DNA of 64,000 bases from Nonlabens agnitus (GTDB lineage: Bacteria; Bacteroidota; Bacteroidia; Flavobacteriales; Flavobacteriaceae): assembly GCF_002994045.1 (NCBI RefSeq), contig NZ_MQUC01000003.1, positions 472,501 through 536,500 on the forward strand. The letters run 5' to 3'. The notes under the pieces are model-generated. The model worked only from the letters and a program-made list of their open reading frames with translations. It made no database searches and was not told where the DNA came from. This document shows, piece after piece, positions 45,712 to 53,665 of this stretch (positions are counted from its first letter, which is position 1; every line of letters begins with the position of its first letter). The position numbers and the translations under genes are program-made.

Positions 45712-46917
45712 ATGAAAATGTTTGTAACACTTCAAAACCCTTGCGCGTACATAAGTGTTTTGATGTTTTTCGCTTTCGCGAAAGCGAACTCACAAACAAG
45801 CCCCACAAACATCTCAAAAAAGTCCTACTCCATCACTAAGGACTCCAGTAGGGAAGAGCTGTTTGATATCATTGATGAATTGAAAACAGACCACCAGTTA
45901 GAGGTAAAGTTATTTGCTTACCAGCGCAATGAAAATCACGTCAAGGAATTGGGAATCGCGGTCAAGCCGGTCAATGAAGACTGGATAGAATACGTCGCCA
46001 ATAATGAAAATGGGATCGATCCCATTTGCATGGTGGTAGGTGATGGCAGTGTGGATCGACTTTCTCTCTGTAACGAACCGATAGTACAAGCCGAGATTGC
46101 AAATACACTACAACAACCTTCAAACATCCTGGCGGAATCAGAAACTTCTGTTCCATTAAATATCACGCGCACCCAGGAGCTGGATAGTTTGAGAGCCGTG
46201 GCAACGCTTGCTAGCATCGAGCGCCAGTCTGCTAGACAGGAACAACAAATGGATCGGGTCAAGTCGCAAAATGAGCAACTGGAACAAATTAAAGAGACGC
46301 TATCTACAGATACGGATTCCATCAAAATGGAAAAAGCGCTGCGCAAAAAAGAGCTGCAGGAATTGCAGGTTGAAGTCAGCCGTTCCCGACGGGAGCGCCA
46401 GACGCTGGCCTACAACAATGAACGGGCCAAGGCAAAAAGAGACAGCCTGCAGGCCCAACAGCAACGACTGCAAGAAACCTTACTTAAACAGGAAGAAATG
46501 CTCGCCCAGGCGCTGGCCCAACAGGCGCGTTATGAAGAACTCATTAAAAAGCAGCAGGAAGTTATAGAAGAGCAAGGCCTTAAATCAGAAACTGCAGAAA
46601 GTCTCAAGGCTTACCGCAAGGCCATGCTGGGAGAAGATGACGGTAGCAACTTTAAATCCCAAGGTTATTTGATTTTTGCATTGGAGCAATGCCTCTATAA
46701 AGTCTATGACGGCTATTCCATTGTGTACGGCAACCAGGGAAACTTTTTGTTTACCATTAATGAAGAATTAAAGCAAACGCCTATGAGCGGCACACTCAAG
46801 ATTCAAGGAGAATCGTTCACCTATAATTATTCTGGTAATGTGTTGTATATCAAGAATGAGAATGGTGATCTGGTCAATCAAAATGGAGAGCCACTGGATA
46901 CCTTGAATAAGTTTTAG
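45712..46917 (+). CDS. Secreted coiled-coil protein, paralogue 1
   Basis: 401 residues. Signal peptide ends in MFFAFAKANSQ, with the AKA cleavage site made by a palindrome copy. Residues about 37-118 form a small domain (SREELFDIIDELKTDHQLEVKLF ... GIDPICMVV). A long coiled coil follows (about 155-305, Glu/Gln/Arg-rich). The C-terminal domain is KSQGYLIFALEQCLYKVYDGYSIVYGNQGNFLF to the end. The same three-part layout occurs in the next gene, and the first domain recurs in the M56 protein at 49229. Function unknown. Confidence 0.78.
   Translation: MKMFVTLQNPCAYISVLMFFAFAKANSQTSPTNISKKSYSITKDSSREELFDIIDELKTDHQLEVKLFAYQRNENHVKELGIAVKPVNEDWIEYVANNENGIDPICMVVGDGSVDRLSLCNEPIVQAEIANTLQQPSNILAESETSVPLNITRTQELDSLRAVATLASIERQSARQEQQMDRVKSQNEQLEQIKETLSTDTDSIKMEKALRKKELQELQVEVSRSRRERQTLAYNNERAKAKRDSLQAQQQRLQETLLKQEEMLAQALAQQARYEELIKKQQEVIEEQGLKSETAESLKAYRKAMLGEDDGSNFKSQGYLIFALEQCLYKVYDGYSIVYGNQGNFLFTINEELKQTPMSGTLKIQGESFTYNYSGNVLYIKNENGDLVNQNGEPLDTLNKF
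45771..45786. repeat. Palindrome copy 14, in signal peptide of paralogue 1
   Basis: Perfect core read as FAFAKAN. Confidence 0.95.
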
Positions 46918-46968
46918 AAAACGATACTGATATCTTTTGGTCATAATACCAGCTTTCGGAATAAAGAG

Positions 46969-46976
46969 TATTTTTG
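46969..46976 (+). promoter_or_regulatory. -7 promoter element TATTTTTG for paralogue 2
   Basis: Matches TAnnTTTG, 19 bases upstream of the ATG at 46996. Confidence 0.55.
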
Positions 46977-46995
46977 AATTATAAAACCACTGATC

Positions 46996-48615
46996 ATGAA
47001 TGCATTTGTAGGGAAATCGCATTACTTGAGAGCCATACTTTTTTTGCTGGGTATCGCTTTCGCGAAAGCGCAATCCACAACCACCACTTCACAAAACGAT
47101 ATCCACGAGATCAGCATCACCTCAAAGGATGATCGCACCTCGCTTTTTAAAAAGATCAACATGATCAAAGATGCTTACGGAATCACTACAAAATTCAAGG
47201 ATTACGAATTGGGCCGTGTAGGATTGACGGCAATTGAATTGGAATTTGCGCCGGCAGTCGGTTCTTCACAAACGATCAAGAGTATTGATGCATCAGGTAT
47301 AACACCACAGGTATTACGTATTGAGAAATCAACGAAGCGCATAAGCTACGCAGGTACCGCAAGTGAGAACACCACAGCACTTGCAACCACCAATGCTGCT
47401 CCAGAGGTGCCTAAAGCAGTCACCAAATCGCAAACTAGCTCAACGTACAGCATCAAATCAACTACAGTTACTGATCCTGATAAACTAGAAGAATCCCAAG
47501 TGGATCAAAGCGGTCCTCAAGAAATCACTGCAAATGAAAAAGCAGCACTCGAAGCCGAAAGAAAACGCGCAGCGCAAGAAGTAGAGGCCGCAGCCCAAGA
47601 AAAAGTCGCAGCCCTTCAAGCAGAAAAGGAAGCTTCTGCTCAAAAAGTAAAGGAAGAGCAACTTGCTGCTCAAAGAGCTCAAGCTCTAAAAGAAGCCGAA
47701 GCTCTAAAATTACAGCAGGAGCAACTCAAGGCTCAAAAGGCAGCTTTGGAACGTGAAGAAGAAGCAAAGAAAGAAGCGCTCGCAAATCAGCAAGCTGCAG
47801 CGCAGGCTCAAAAGAAGCTTGAAGCAGAACAAGCAAAAGCTAAACTAGAAAAAGCAGCTCAAGAAAAAGCCTCAGCTATGCAGGCAGAAAAGGAAGCTGC
47901 TGCTCAAAAAGCTAAAGAGGTACAACTTGCGGCCCAGAAAGCTCAAGATCAAAAAGAAGCCGAAGCCCTAAAAAAACAGCAGGAACAACTTGCGGCTCAA
48001 AAAGCAGCTTTAGAACGGGAAGAACTGTCAAAGAAAGAAGCACTTGCAAATCAGCAAGCTCAGGCGCAGGCTCAAAAGGAATTGATGGTTCAAAAAACGC
48101 CTGTAGTACCAGAATCTCCTGCGATCAAAGAAAAAATGGTAGAGAAAAGTGACTTGGCCCAAAGCGCTAATGAATCCGCACAAATGGAAATGGAAAACGA
48201 CCTAGTCGTTAGAAATAAGAAAAAAGTTGATGATGCTGCTCTTGCTGCTTTGAAGGCTAAAGAGAAAAAGGCTGTCGAACAGGATGATGATGCCAGCATG
48301 AAGGCGACTATAGCAGAGCTTAAAAAGCTACAGGATCGAGAGGCACGCAAGGTCAAGAAAACAGATGTAAAAGGCCAAGGCTATGTCTTTATCAACGCAC
48401 AGCAATACACCTATGAGGTTTACAAATCACGTACTTTGGTATATGACGCTTTGGAACGTACGGTACTGGTATTGCCCATGGAAGTGGACGAACGCCCGGT
48501 AAGTGGAACCGTTAGCATCAGCGGATTGCGTTATCAATTCAATTTAAAGAATAACATCATCACGCTTAAAAATGGTGCTGGTGAATTGGTAGATCTTGAA
48601 GGGAACAAATTATAG
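46996..48615 (+). CDS. Secreted coiled-coil protein, paralogue 2
   Basis: 539 residues. The signal peptide ends in GIAFAKAQS, again using a palindrome copy. Residues about 37-117 match the N-terminal domain of paralogue 1 (ISITSKDDRTSLFKKINMIKDAYGI). The coiled coil (about 175-410) contains an internal duplication: blocks of KAALEREE, KEALANQQAQAQAQK and QAEKEAAAQKAKE recur about 100 residues apart. The C-terminal domain (KGQGYVFINAQQYTYEVYKSRTLVYDALERTVLVL) is also shared. It ends at a strong terminator. Confidence 0.8.
   Translation: MNAFVGKSHYLRAILFLLGIAFAKAQSTTTTSQNDIHEISITSKDDRTSLFKKINMIKDAYGITTKFKDYELGRVGLTAIELEFAPAVGSSQTIKSIDASGITPQVLRIEKSTKRISYAGTASENTTALATTNAAPEVPKAVTKSQTSSTYSIKSTTVTDPDKLEESQVDQSGPQEITANEKAALEAERKRAAQEVEAAAQEKVAALQAEKEASAQKVKEEQLAAQRAQALKEAEALKLQQEQLKAQKAALEREEEAKKEALANQQAAAQAQKKLEAEQAKAKLEKAAQEKASAMQAEKEAAAQKAKEVQLAAQKAQDQKEAEALKKQQEQLAAQKAALEREELSKKEALANQQAQAQAQKELMVQKTPVVPESPAIKEKMVEKSDLAQSANESAQMEMENDLVVRNKKKVDDAALAALKAKEKKAVEQDDDASMKATIAELKKLQDREARKVKKTDVKGQGYVFINAQQYTYEVYKSRTLVYDALERTVLVLPMEVDERPVSGTVSISGLRYQFNLKNNIITLKNGAGELVDLEGNKL
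47055..47070. repeat. Palindrome copy 15, in signal peptide of paralogue 2
   Basis: Perfect core read as IAFAKAQ. Confidence 0.95.
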
Positions 48616-48634
48616 ATTTTATAAATCTAGAAAT

Positions 48635-48664
48635 AAAAAAGCACGCCTAACAGCGTGCTTTTTT
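48635..48664 (+). terminator. Terminator after paralogue 2
   Basis: Stem AAAAAAGCACGC/GCGTGCTTTTTT with a 6-base loop, 20 bases after the stop. Confidence 0.9.
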
Positions 48665-48726
48665 ATTTTGAATGATACTGAAGCCCTATTCTTTTGAATT
48701 ATCAATAACGATATTTTTAGTTGAAT

Positions 48727-48742
48727 AACTACAAAAATAGTT
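48727..48742. promoter_or_regulatory. BlaI-type operator 1 (AACTA-N6-TAGTT)
   Basis: Inverted 5-bp arms with 6 bases between, in the AT-rich region upstream of the blaI-like gene. Confidence 0.65.
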
Positions 48743-48745
48743 TTT

Positions 48746-48763
48746 TAACTAAAATAATAGTTA
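48746..48763. promoter_or_regulatory. BlaI-type operator 2 (TAACTA-N6-TAGTTA)
   Basis: Perfect 6-bp arms; its centre is 20 bp from that of operator 1 (two helical turns). It lies between the -33 and -7 positions of the promoter, so bound repressor would block RNA polymerase. Confidence 0.7.
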
Positions 48764-48771
48764 TATGTTTG
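48764..48771 (+). promoter_or_regulatory. -7 promoter element TATGTTTG of the blaI-M56 operon
   Basis: Perfect TAnnTTTG match immediately after operator 2. It puts the transcription start near 48778, at the first base of the structured leader. Confidence 0.65.
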
Positions 48772-48777
48772 AATTGC

Positions 48778-48852
48778 GTTAAGGATTGAGGCAAGCTACC
48801 GCGTAGCGCCGAAAGCCCGACCGTCCCGATTTTGATCGGGATGGGAACGCCC
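48778..48852 (+). ncRNA. Structured 5' leader of the blaI-M56 operon
   Basis: Almost the whole 5' UTR forms two helices: GGC-aa-GCTAC-cgc-GTAGC-GCC (48790-48810) and CCCGAT-tttg-ATCGGG (48825-48840), linked by GAAAGCCCGAC and framed by AAGGATTGAG and GAACGCCC. GC content is far above the flanks. It may belong to a known Bacteroidota motif such as flavo-1, which I cannot verify. Candidate cis-regulatory RNA or small mobile hairpin element. Confidence 0.5.
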
Positions 48853-48866
48853 AAATAACTGAACAC

Positions 48867-49226
48867 ATGGAAAAACTGACCCAAAAGGAAGAAGAGGTGA
48901 TGCAGGTGCTATGGCAGCTGGAAAAGGCCTTTGTTAAAGAGATTGTGCCGCAGCTGGATGGCTCCAATCACTACAACACCATATCGACCGTAGTGCGCAA
49001 GCTGGAAGAAAAGGGGTTTGTGGGTTACAACGCCTTTGGTAAGACGCATCAATATTTTCCCATCGTCGATAAGGAAAGCTACCGCAATAAATATGTGAAT
49101 AACGCCATGACCAGTTATTTTAATAACTCGTACAAAAACATGGTGTCCTTTTTTGCCAAGGAAGAAAAAATTAGCGCCAAGGAATTGCGCGAGATCCTGG
49201 AAATGATTGAATCTAAAAAGGACTAG
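48867..49226 (+). CDS. blaI: BlaI/MecI-family transcriptional repressor
   Basis: 119 residues: winged-helix DNA-binding domain (KLTQKEEEVMQVLWQLEKAFVKEIVPQL, NTISTVVRKLEEKGFV) and a C-terminal dimerisation helix. Such repressors dissociate or are cleaved after a signal from the membrane M56 protease encoded next. Two matching operators overlap its own promoter, so it very probably represses its own operon. The stop is 2 bases before the next ATG. Confidence 0.92.
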   Translation: MEKLTQKEEEVMQVLWQLEKAFVKEIVPQLDGSNHYNTISTVVRKLEEKGFVGYNAFGKTHQYFPIVDKESYRNKYVNNAMTSYFNNSYKNMVSFFAKEEKISAKELREILEMIESKKD

Positions 49227-49228
49227 CC

Positions 49229-51376
49229 ATGGAAGAAGCATTTGACTACTTATGGAAAAGCGCTGGTGTACTGAGTATTTTTGTGATCACCTATCATCTA
49301 TTGTTGCGCAGGTTAACATTCTTTAAAGCCAACCGGTTCTTTTTGCTATTTGGAATGGCGGCTAGCATCACCTTTCCATTAATCGAGATCACGCAAACGG
49401 TTTATGTGGAGCAGCCTGAAGTGAGCTACAGCGCTGCAGATATGGTGACTGCCATGACGCTGCAGCAACAGGAACCGCCTGTCGAGCCATTGATCAAAAC
49501 TTCCCAATTACTGCTCATGCTGTACGCGGCTGTAAGCCTCTTTTTTATAGGCAAAATGGGTGTGGAGTTGTTGTCTTTGAGGAAATTGATCATCTCTGGG
49601 AAGCGTCGGTTGGAAGATGGATATGTAAGGATTTCGCTTTCGCGAAAGGTGACTCCATTCAGCTTTTTCAAGTACATCTGCTTTACCGTAGGCGATGAGC
49701 AACAACAGGATCATGATTTGATCCTAAAACACGAGCAGGTTCACGCGAGAGAATGGCACAGTATGGATTTGTTACTGTCCCATTTGTGCTGCGCCGTGTT
49801 TTGGTTGAATCCGCTAGCGTGGTTGCTCAAACGTCAAATAGGTGAAAACCTAGAGTTCATCGCAGATGCCACTGCCAAAGTAGAAAACACCACTGGCATA
49901 AGTTATGAACGCACCTTACTATCCAGTGCGGCCAGCCATATGCAGCCGGCACTTGCCAATAATTTTTTCACACCTTTTATCAAAAAACGAATTCAAATGC
50001 TACAAAAAGAAACTTCAAAAACCTGGAACGCCTACAAATATGCGTTGATCCTACCTGTGATGGCACTGTTCTTATACAGTTTCAACACAGTAACTAAAAC
50101 GGAATATATCAAGTCCAATTTCAAAAAGGAACAAGCTCAGGAAGCTGCAAATACTTCCGTCACGAGTGCGGCGCAGGTTGTAATTAATGAGAACGACGAT
50201 AAAACCAGCGAGCAAAATGCAACTGTCTCTACTGAAAGGATCGAATTCAAAATCGTCGCCACGACGACAGAGCAAAGTCTTGAAAAATTCAAAAAGCGAT
50301 TAAAATCAGACCACAATGTAGATTTCACTTATAAAAATCTAAAGTATCAAGATGGAAAAATTACCAGGATCAAGATCGAGCTTGATGATAACCGTGGCTT
50401 TAAGGGTTCGCAAAATTATAATGGCGATGATCCTATCAATCCTATTTGCATCACTGGTATCATTGATGGCAATAGTAAGAAGTGGAGCATGGGCAGCTGT
50501 GAGAAGACTAGATGGACCGCAAAAGGAAACGTTTTAATCTCTAAAAATGATCCAGCAACTTATATCTACAGTCCTGATTCCTTATATTTTTCCCAGAGTC
50601 TCAAATTTGATACCGATTCTTTGATGTTAATGATGAAGGATCTTAAAAAGATAGACATAGATTCGTTTCACCGCGCAATGAGAGCCAGCTACAAGGATCT
50701 ACAGGTACAGATGGAAGATATTGATATCAAACAAATGGAAGCTGACCTCAAAAAAGCACAAAGGGAAATGCGTCGCATGAATCTAGATTCTCTTCATGAT
50801 GTTATGCGACAAGCTAGATTACAGATACGTAGGATGAATAAGGATAGTATAAAATCCAGCATGAAAACACGATTCATTATCACAGATACCTTAGGTAATG
50901 ACATGGACAATATTGTGATTTATGATGTGCCAAAAGCTCAAAGAGGGAAACCTACCGTACCATCTAATGAAACAGAACCTATTTTAATTGTTGATGGTAA
51001 GCGAGTTCCTTATTCAAAAATGAATGAAATCGATCCACAATCTATAAAGGCTGTTAACGTCCTAAAAGATAAAGCTGCAACTGCGGTTTATGGTGAAGGA
51101 TCAGAAAATGGTGTTATTGTGGTCACCCTTAAATCTGCTGAGGACATCAAGTTAAGTGCTATTAAAAGCACACGTGCCATTCCTTATATCATAATCGATG
51201 GTGTGGTGGCAAAACAAGAGCAGATGTATGCTCTAGATTCTAACAAAATCGAATCATTTTCAATATTGAAGTCTGATGAAGCCACCGCTCTGTACGGTAC
51301 AGACGCAAAGGATGGCGCTATCATCATTGTCACTCAAAAGAAAATCAAAACGACACAGAACAAAAAGAAGAATTAA
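49229..51376 (+). CDS. BlaR1-like M56 membrane metalloprotease with TonB-plug-like tail
   Basis: 715 residues. Membrane helices at about 10-30, 36-53, 93-112 and 271-287, with the zinc site HEQVHAREW (H168-H172) in the cytosolic loop between the third and fourth. The periplasmic part starts with a domain (about 336-424, STERIEFKIVATTTEQSLEKFKKRLKSDH ... INPICITG) like that of the two secreted paralogues upstream. After a charged helical stretch (470-550) come two TonB-plug-like repeats (PILIVDGKRVPYSKMNEID ... ATAVYGEGSENGVIVV; PYIIIDGVV ... ATALYGTDAKDGAIIIV). No penicillin-binding domain, so the signal is not a classical beta-lactam sensor. Confidence 0.9.
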   Translation: MEEAFDYLWKSAGVLSIFVITYHLLLRRLTFFKANRFFLLFGMAASITFPLIEITQTVYVEQPEVSYSAADMVTAMTLQQQEPPVEPLIKTSQLLLMLYAAVSLFFIGKMGVELLSLRKLIISGKRRLEDGYVRISLSRKVTPFSFFKYICFTVGDEQQQDHDLILKHEQVHAREWHSMDLLLSHLCCAVFWLNPLAWLLKRQIGENLEFIADATAKVENTTGISYERTLLSSAASHMQPALANNFFTPFIKKRIQMLQKETSKTWNAYKYALILPVMALFLYSFNTVTKTEYIKSNFKKEQAQEAANTSVTSAAQVVINENDDKTSEQNATVSTERIEFKIVATTTEQSLEKFKKRLKSDHNVDFTYKNLKYQDGKITRIKIELDDNRGFKGSQNYNGDDPINPICITGIIDGNSKKWSMGSCEKTRWTAKGNVLISKNDPATYIYSPDSLYFSQSLKFDTDSLMLMMKDLKKIDIDSFHRAMRASYKDLQVQMEDIDIKQMEADLKKAQREMRRMNLDSLHDVMRQARLQIRRMNKDSIKSSMKTRFIITDTLGNDMDNIVIYDVPKAQRGKPTVPSNETEPILIVDGKRVPYSKMNEIDPQSIKAVNVLKDKAATAVYGEGSENGVIVVTLKSAEDIKLSAIKSTRAIPYIIIDGVVAKQEQMYALDSNKIESFSILKSDEATALYGTDAKDGAIIIVTQKKIKTTQNKKKN
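49635..49650. repeat. Palindrome copy 16, right arm decayed, in the M56 gene
   Basis: CGCTTTCGCGAAAGGT: left arm intact, last two bases changed. Read as SLSRKV. Confidence 0.88.
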
Positions 51377-51430
51377 ACACTTATGGTGAACTATCTTTTA
51401 AAAGTAACAGTTGGCTTCAAATAATACTTA

Positions 51431-51466
51431 GAGGACACGATCGCCATAGCGATCATGTCCTCTTTG
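51431..51466 (+). terminator. Terminator of the blaI-M56 operon
   Basis: Stem GAGGACA-c-GATCGC/GCGATC-a-TGTCCTC with a very short loop, followed by a T-rich stretch. 55 bases after the stop. Confidence 0.88.
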
Positions 51467-51513
51467 GTTTTTGTTAGCAGTTTGCCTTAAGGGAATTAAG
51501 TACTTTTAAGGTC

Positions 51514-51669
51514 ATGAAAAAATCCATTTTTAAAACGCTGGCCAAAATAAATAAAGCCGTCCTGCCCAGTTATAGCAAGGATGAAGATTTTGACCTCGCC
51601 AAAGCCTCAAAATTACAGATGGCGCTTATTGGTTACAAAACGTGGATCACTAAAAATGCCTTGGATTAG
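51514..51669 (+). CDS. Small conserved basic protein (51 residues)
   Basis: Reads MKKSIFKTLAKINKAVLPSY, then SKDEDFDLAKASKLQMALIG and ends YKTWITKNALD. No membrane segment. I recall similar short proteins in other Flavobacteriaceae but no function. The stop is immediately followed by the GTG of the next gene, so the two are translationally coupled. TACTTTTA, one mismatch from the -7 consensus, lies about 20 bases upstream. Confidence 0.75.
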   Translation: MKKSIFKTLAKINKAVLPSYSKDEDFDLAKASKLQMALIGYKTWITKNALD

Positions 51670-52524
51670 GTGAGTATTTCCCTTAAAGATCAATGCCATA
51701 GGCCAGTGCAACTACCAGCAGCACCACAACGCATTATTTCACTCGTTCCCTCGCAAACCGAATTGCTATTTGACTTAGGTCTTGAGGACAAAATTGTAGG
51801 TATTACGAGATTTTGCGTGCATCCAGAAAACGCTTTAGAAGAAAAGCAGGTGGTAGGTGGCACTAAAAAGATTGTCAAGAAGCGCCTTATAGGCCTACAA
51901 CCAGATCTTATCATTTGCAATAAAGAAGAGAACACGATGGAAATGGTAGAATTTTGTTCTTCCATTTGTCCTACGTACGTTTCAGATGTTTCCACCCTCG
52001 AGGACGCCTTGGAAATGATTCAGCACATAGGTCATTTGACTGCCAGCACAGAAAAAGCGCAGGATCTAGTTGAGAAGATTCAGGTCAGTTTCCAGCAATT
52101 GAGAGATGAACTAGAAACAAAACCGGCCTTATATCTCATTTGGAAAAAGCCATACATGACGGTAGGCCGCGACACCTTTATCCATGACATGATGCGTCTG
52201 GCAGGATTTGAAAATGTCACGGGAACACACACTCGATATCCGCAATTGGAAATGGATCAGATCGTCAAACTACGACCAGAGGTGATCTTGCTCTCTTCAG
52301 AGCCCTATAATTTTAGTGAGAACGACAAAGCTGAATTTGATATCGCTTTCAAAGAGCGCAGCGATGCAGAAGTTTATGGTGAGCAAGGTCGAACCACAAA
52401 AGCGAACCTACCACAACCTCGCATCCTCATCGTGGACGGTGAACCATATTCATGGTACGGCAGCAGGCTACTACATTCACCTGCCTATTTTCAGAAGTTA
52501 AGAAATGAGCTGGATGAGAACTAG
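51670..52524 (+). CDS. Helical-backbone metal receptor (BtuF/FhuD-like), no signal peptide
   Basis: 284 residues from GTG 51670, which directly follows the stop of the small gene. PQRIISLVPSQTELLFDLGLEDKIVGIT starts the typical two-lobed periplasmic-binding fold; LQPDLIICNKEENTMEMVEF, RDTFIHDMMRLAGFENVTG and VDGEPYSWYGSRLL follow. The absence of a signal peptide suggests a cytosolic role, as seen in some members, or a missed start. An unusual stretch (FDIAFKERSDAEVYGEQGRTTKAN) looks inserted before the last lobe. No ABC transporter genes are adjacent. Confidence 0.82.
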   Translation: MSISLKDQCHRPVQLPAAPQRIISLVPSQTELLFDLGLEDKIVGITRFCVHPENALEEKQVVGGTKKIVKKRLIGLQPDLIICNKEENTMEMVEFCSSICPTYVSDVSTLEDALEMIQHIGHLTASTEKAQDLVEKIQVSFQQLRDELETKPALYLIWKKPYMTVGRDTFIHDMMRLAGFENVTGTHTRYPQLEMDQIVKLRPEVILLSSEPYNFSENDKAEFDIAFKERSDAEVYGEQGRTTKANLPQPRILIVDGEPYSWYGSRLLHSPAYFQKLRNELDEN

Positions 52525-52596
52525 ATGTATTTCTAATCTATTCATTGTAACTTTCGGATTCAATTTAATACCAATCAGTAACTAAAATTTGAAGTA

Positions 52597-53223
52597 ATGA
52601 ACAACGGTAAAATAGCAGGATTGGGCTGCGGTGCTCTAGCAGGAATCGGTGCACTTGTGGTCCTTGTCATATTAGCCATCTACGGCATATCATGGAATAA
52701 CAACGCAGTTGCAAAAAGCGAAGCGGTACAATCTCAATGGGCAAATGTTGAGAGTAGTTATCAACGCAGGTCCGACCTTATTCCCAATATTGTAGCGACC
52801 GCAAAACAATATGCAGAGTTTGAACAGGAAACACTAACCGGTGTTATTGAGGCTCGTGCCAAAGCAACCAGCATTAATGTCGATGCTTCCAATCTTACCG
52901 CAGAGCAAATTCAGGCATTTAGCCAGGCACAAGGTGCCGTTTCCAGTGGTTTGGGCCGATTATTGGCGACCTATGAGAACTATCCTAACCTCAAGGCTAA
53001 CGAGAACTTCAAGGAATTGATCAATGAGTTGGAACGTACTGAAAACCGCATCAATGTAGAACGCAACCGTTACAATGAAACTGTACAGGTCTACAATTTG
53101 CAAATCAAGAAATTCCCAGGATCTGTACTGGCATCCTTCTTAGGCTTTGATGAATCTCCTTATTTTAAGGCAGATGAAGGCGCACAGAATGCCCCTAAAG
53201 TAGGAGATCTTTTCAATAATTAA
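52597..53223 (+). CDS. lemA: LemA family protein
   Basis: 208 residues with an N-terminal membrane helix (about 8-30), then the helical LemA core: NNAVAKSEAVQSQWANVESSYQRRSDLIPNIVATAKQYAEFE, GRLLATYENYPNLKANENFKELINELERTENRINVERNRYNE. LemA proteins are of unknown biochemical role, often encoded with TPM proteins, as here (next gene starts one base after the stop). TAACTTTC, one mismatch from the -7 consensus, at 52548-52555 is the probable promoter. Confidence 0.93.
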   Translation: MNNGKIAGLGCGALAGIGALVVLVILAIYGISWNNNAVAKSEAVQSQWANVESSYQRRSDLIPNIVATAKQYAEFEQETLTGVIEARAKATSINVDASNLTAEQIQAFSQAQGAVSSGLGRLLATYENYPNLKANENFKELINELERTENRINVERNRYNETVQVYNLQIKKFPGSVLASFLGFDESPYFKADEGAQNAPKVGDLFNN

Positions 53224-53224
53224 T

Positions 53225-53665
53225 ATGGCGAGCAAGGTAGAAGCATTTCTAAGCGCAAACGACGAGGAAGAAGTCGTTGAGGCGATACGCAAGGCAGAAC
53301 TGCGCACCAGTGGCGAGATACGCGTCCATCTGGAGCGCACTTGTGCCGGCAATGCCTACACGCGCGCCCAAGAATTGTTTCACCTGCTCAAAATGGACAA
53401 CACTAAAGATGCTAATGGCATCTTGTTTTACCTGGCCGTGGATGATCGCAAATTTGCCGTTTTAGGCGATAGTGGGATTAACAACGTGGTTCCAGATAAT
53501 TTTTGGAATTCCATAAAAGATGGTATGGAGGCTCGCTTTCGCGAAAGCGAATTCAAAAAAGGCCTCGTCACAGGAATCGAACTCGTAGGAGAGAAATTGG
53601 CGGCTTATTTCCCATGGCATAAGAACGACGTCAATGAACTTCCTGACCAGATATCTACCAGTTGA
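53225..53665 (+). CDS. TPM-domain protein, cytosolic short form
   Basis: 146 residues without signal peptide: one TPM domain (VVEAIRKAELRTSGEIRVHLE, NGILFYLAVDDRKFAVLGDSGI, FKKGLVTGIELVGEKLAAYFP). TPM domains bind phosphate or metal and occur with LemA. Its stop overlaps the TTG start of the next TPM gene by 3-4 bases. A palindrome copy is read as RFRESEF at about residues 104-110. Confidence 0.88.
   Translation: MASKVEAFLSANDEEEVVEAIRKAELRTSGEIRVHLERTCAGNAYTRAQELFHLLKMDNTKDANGILFYLAVDDRKFAVLGDSGINNVVPDNFWNSIKDGMEARFRESEFKKGLVTGIELVGEKLAAYFPWHKNDVNELPDQISTS
53534..53549. repeat. Palindrome copy 17, inside the short TPM gene
   Basis: Perfect core read as ARFRESE. Confidence 0.95.

Noticed and set aside
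49229..51376. Classical beta-lactam sensor BlaR1
   Set aside because: The protease part fits, but the C-terminal penicillin-binding domain is missing and no beta-lactamase gene is nearby.
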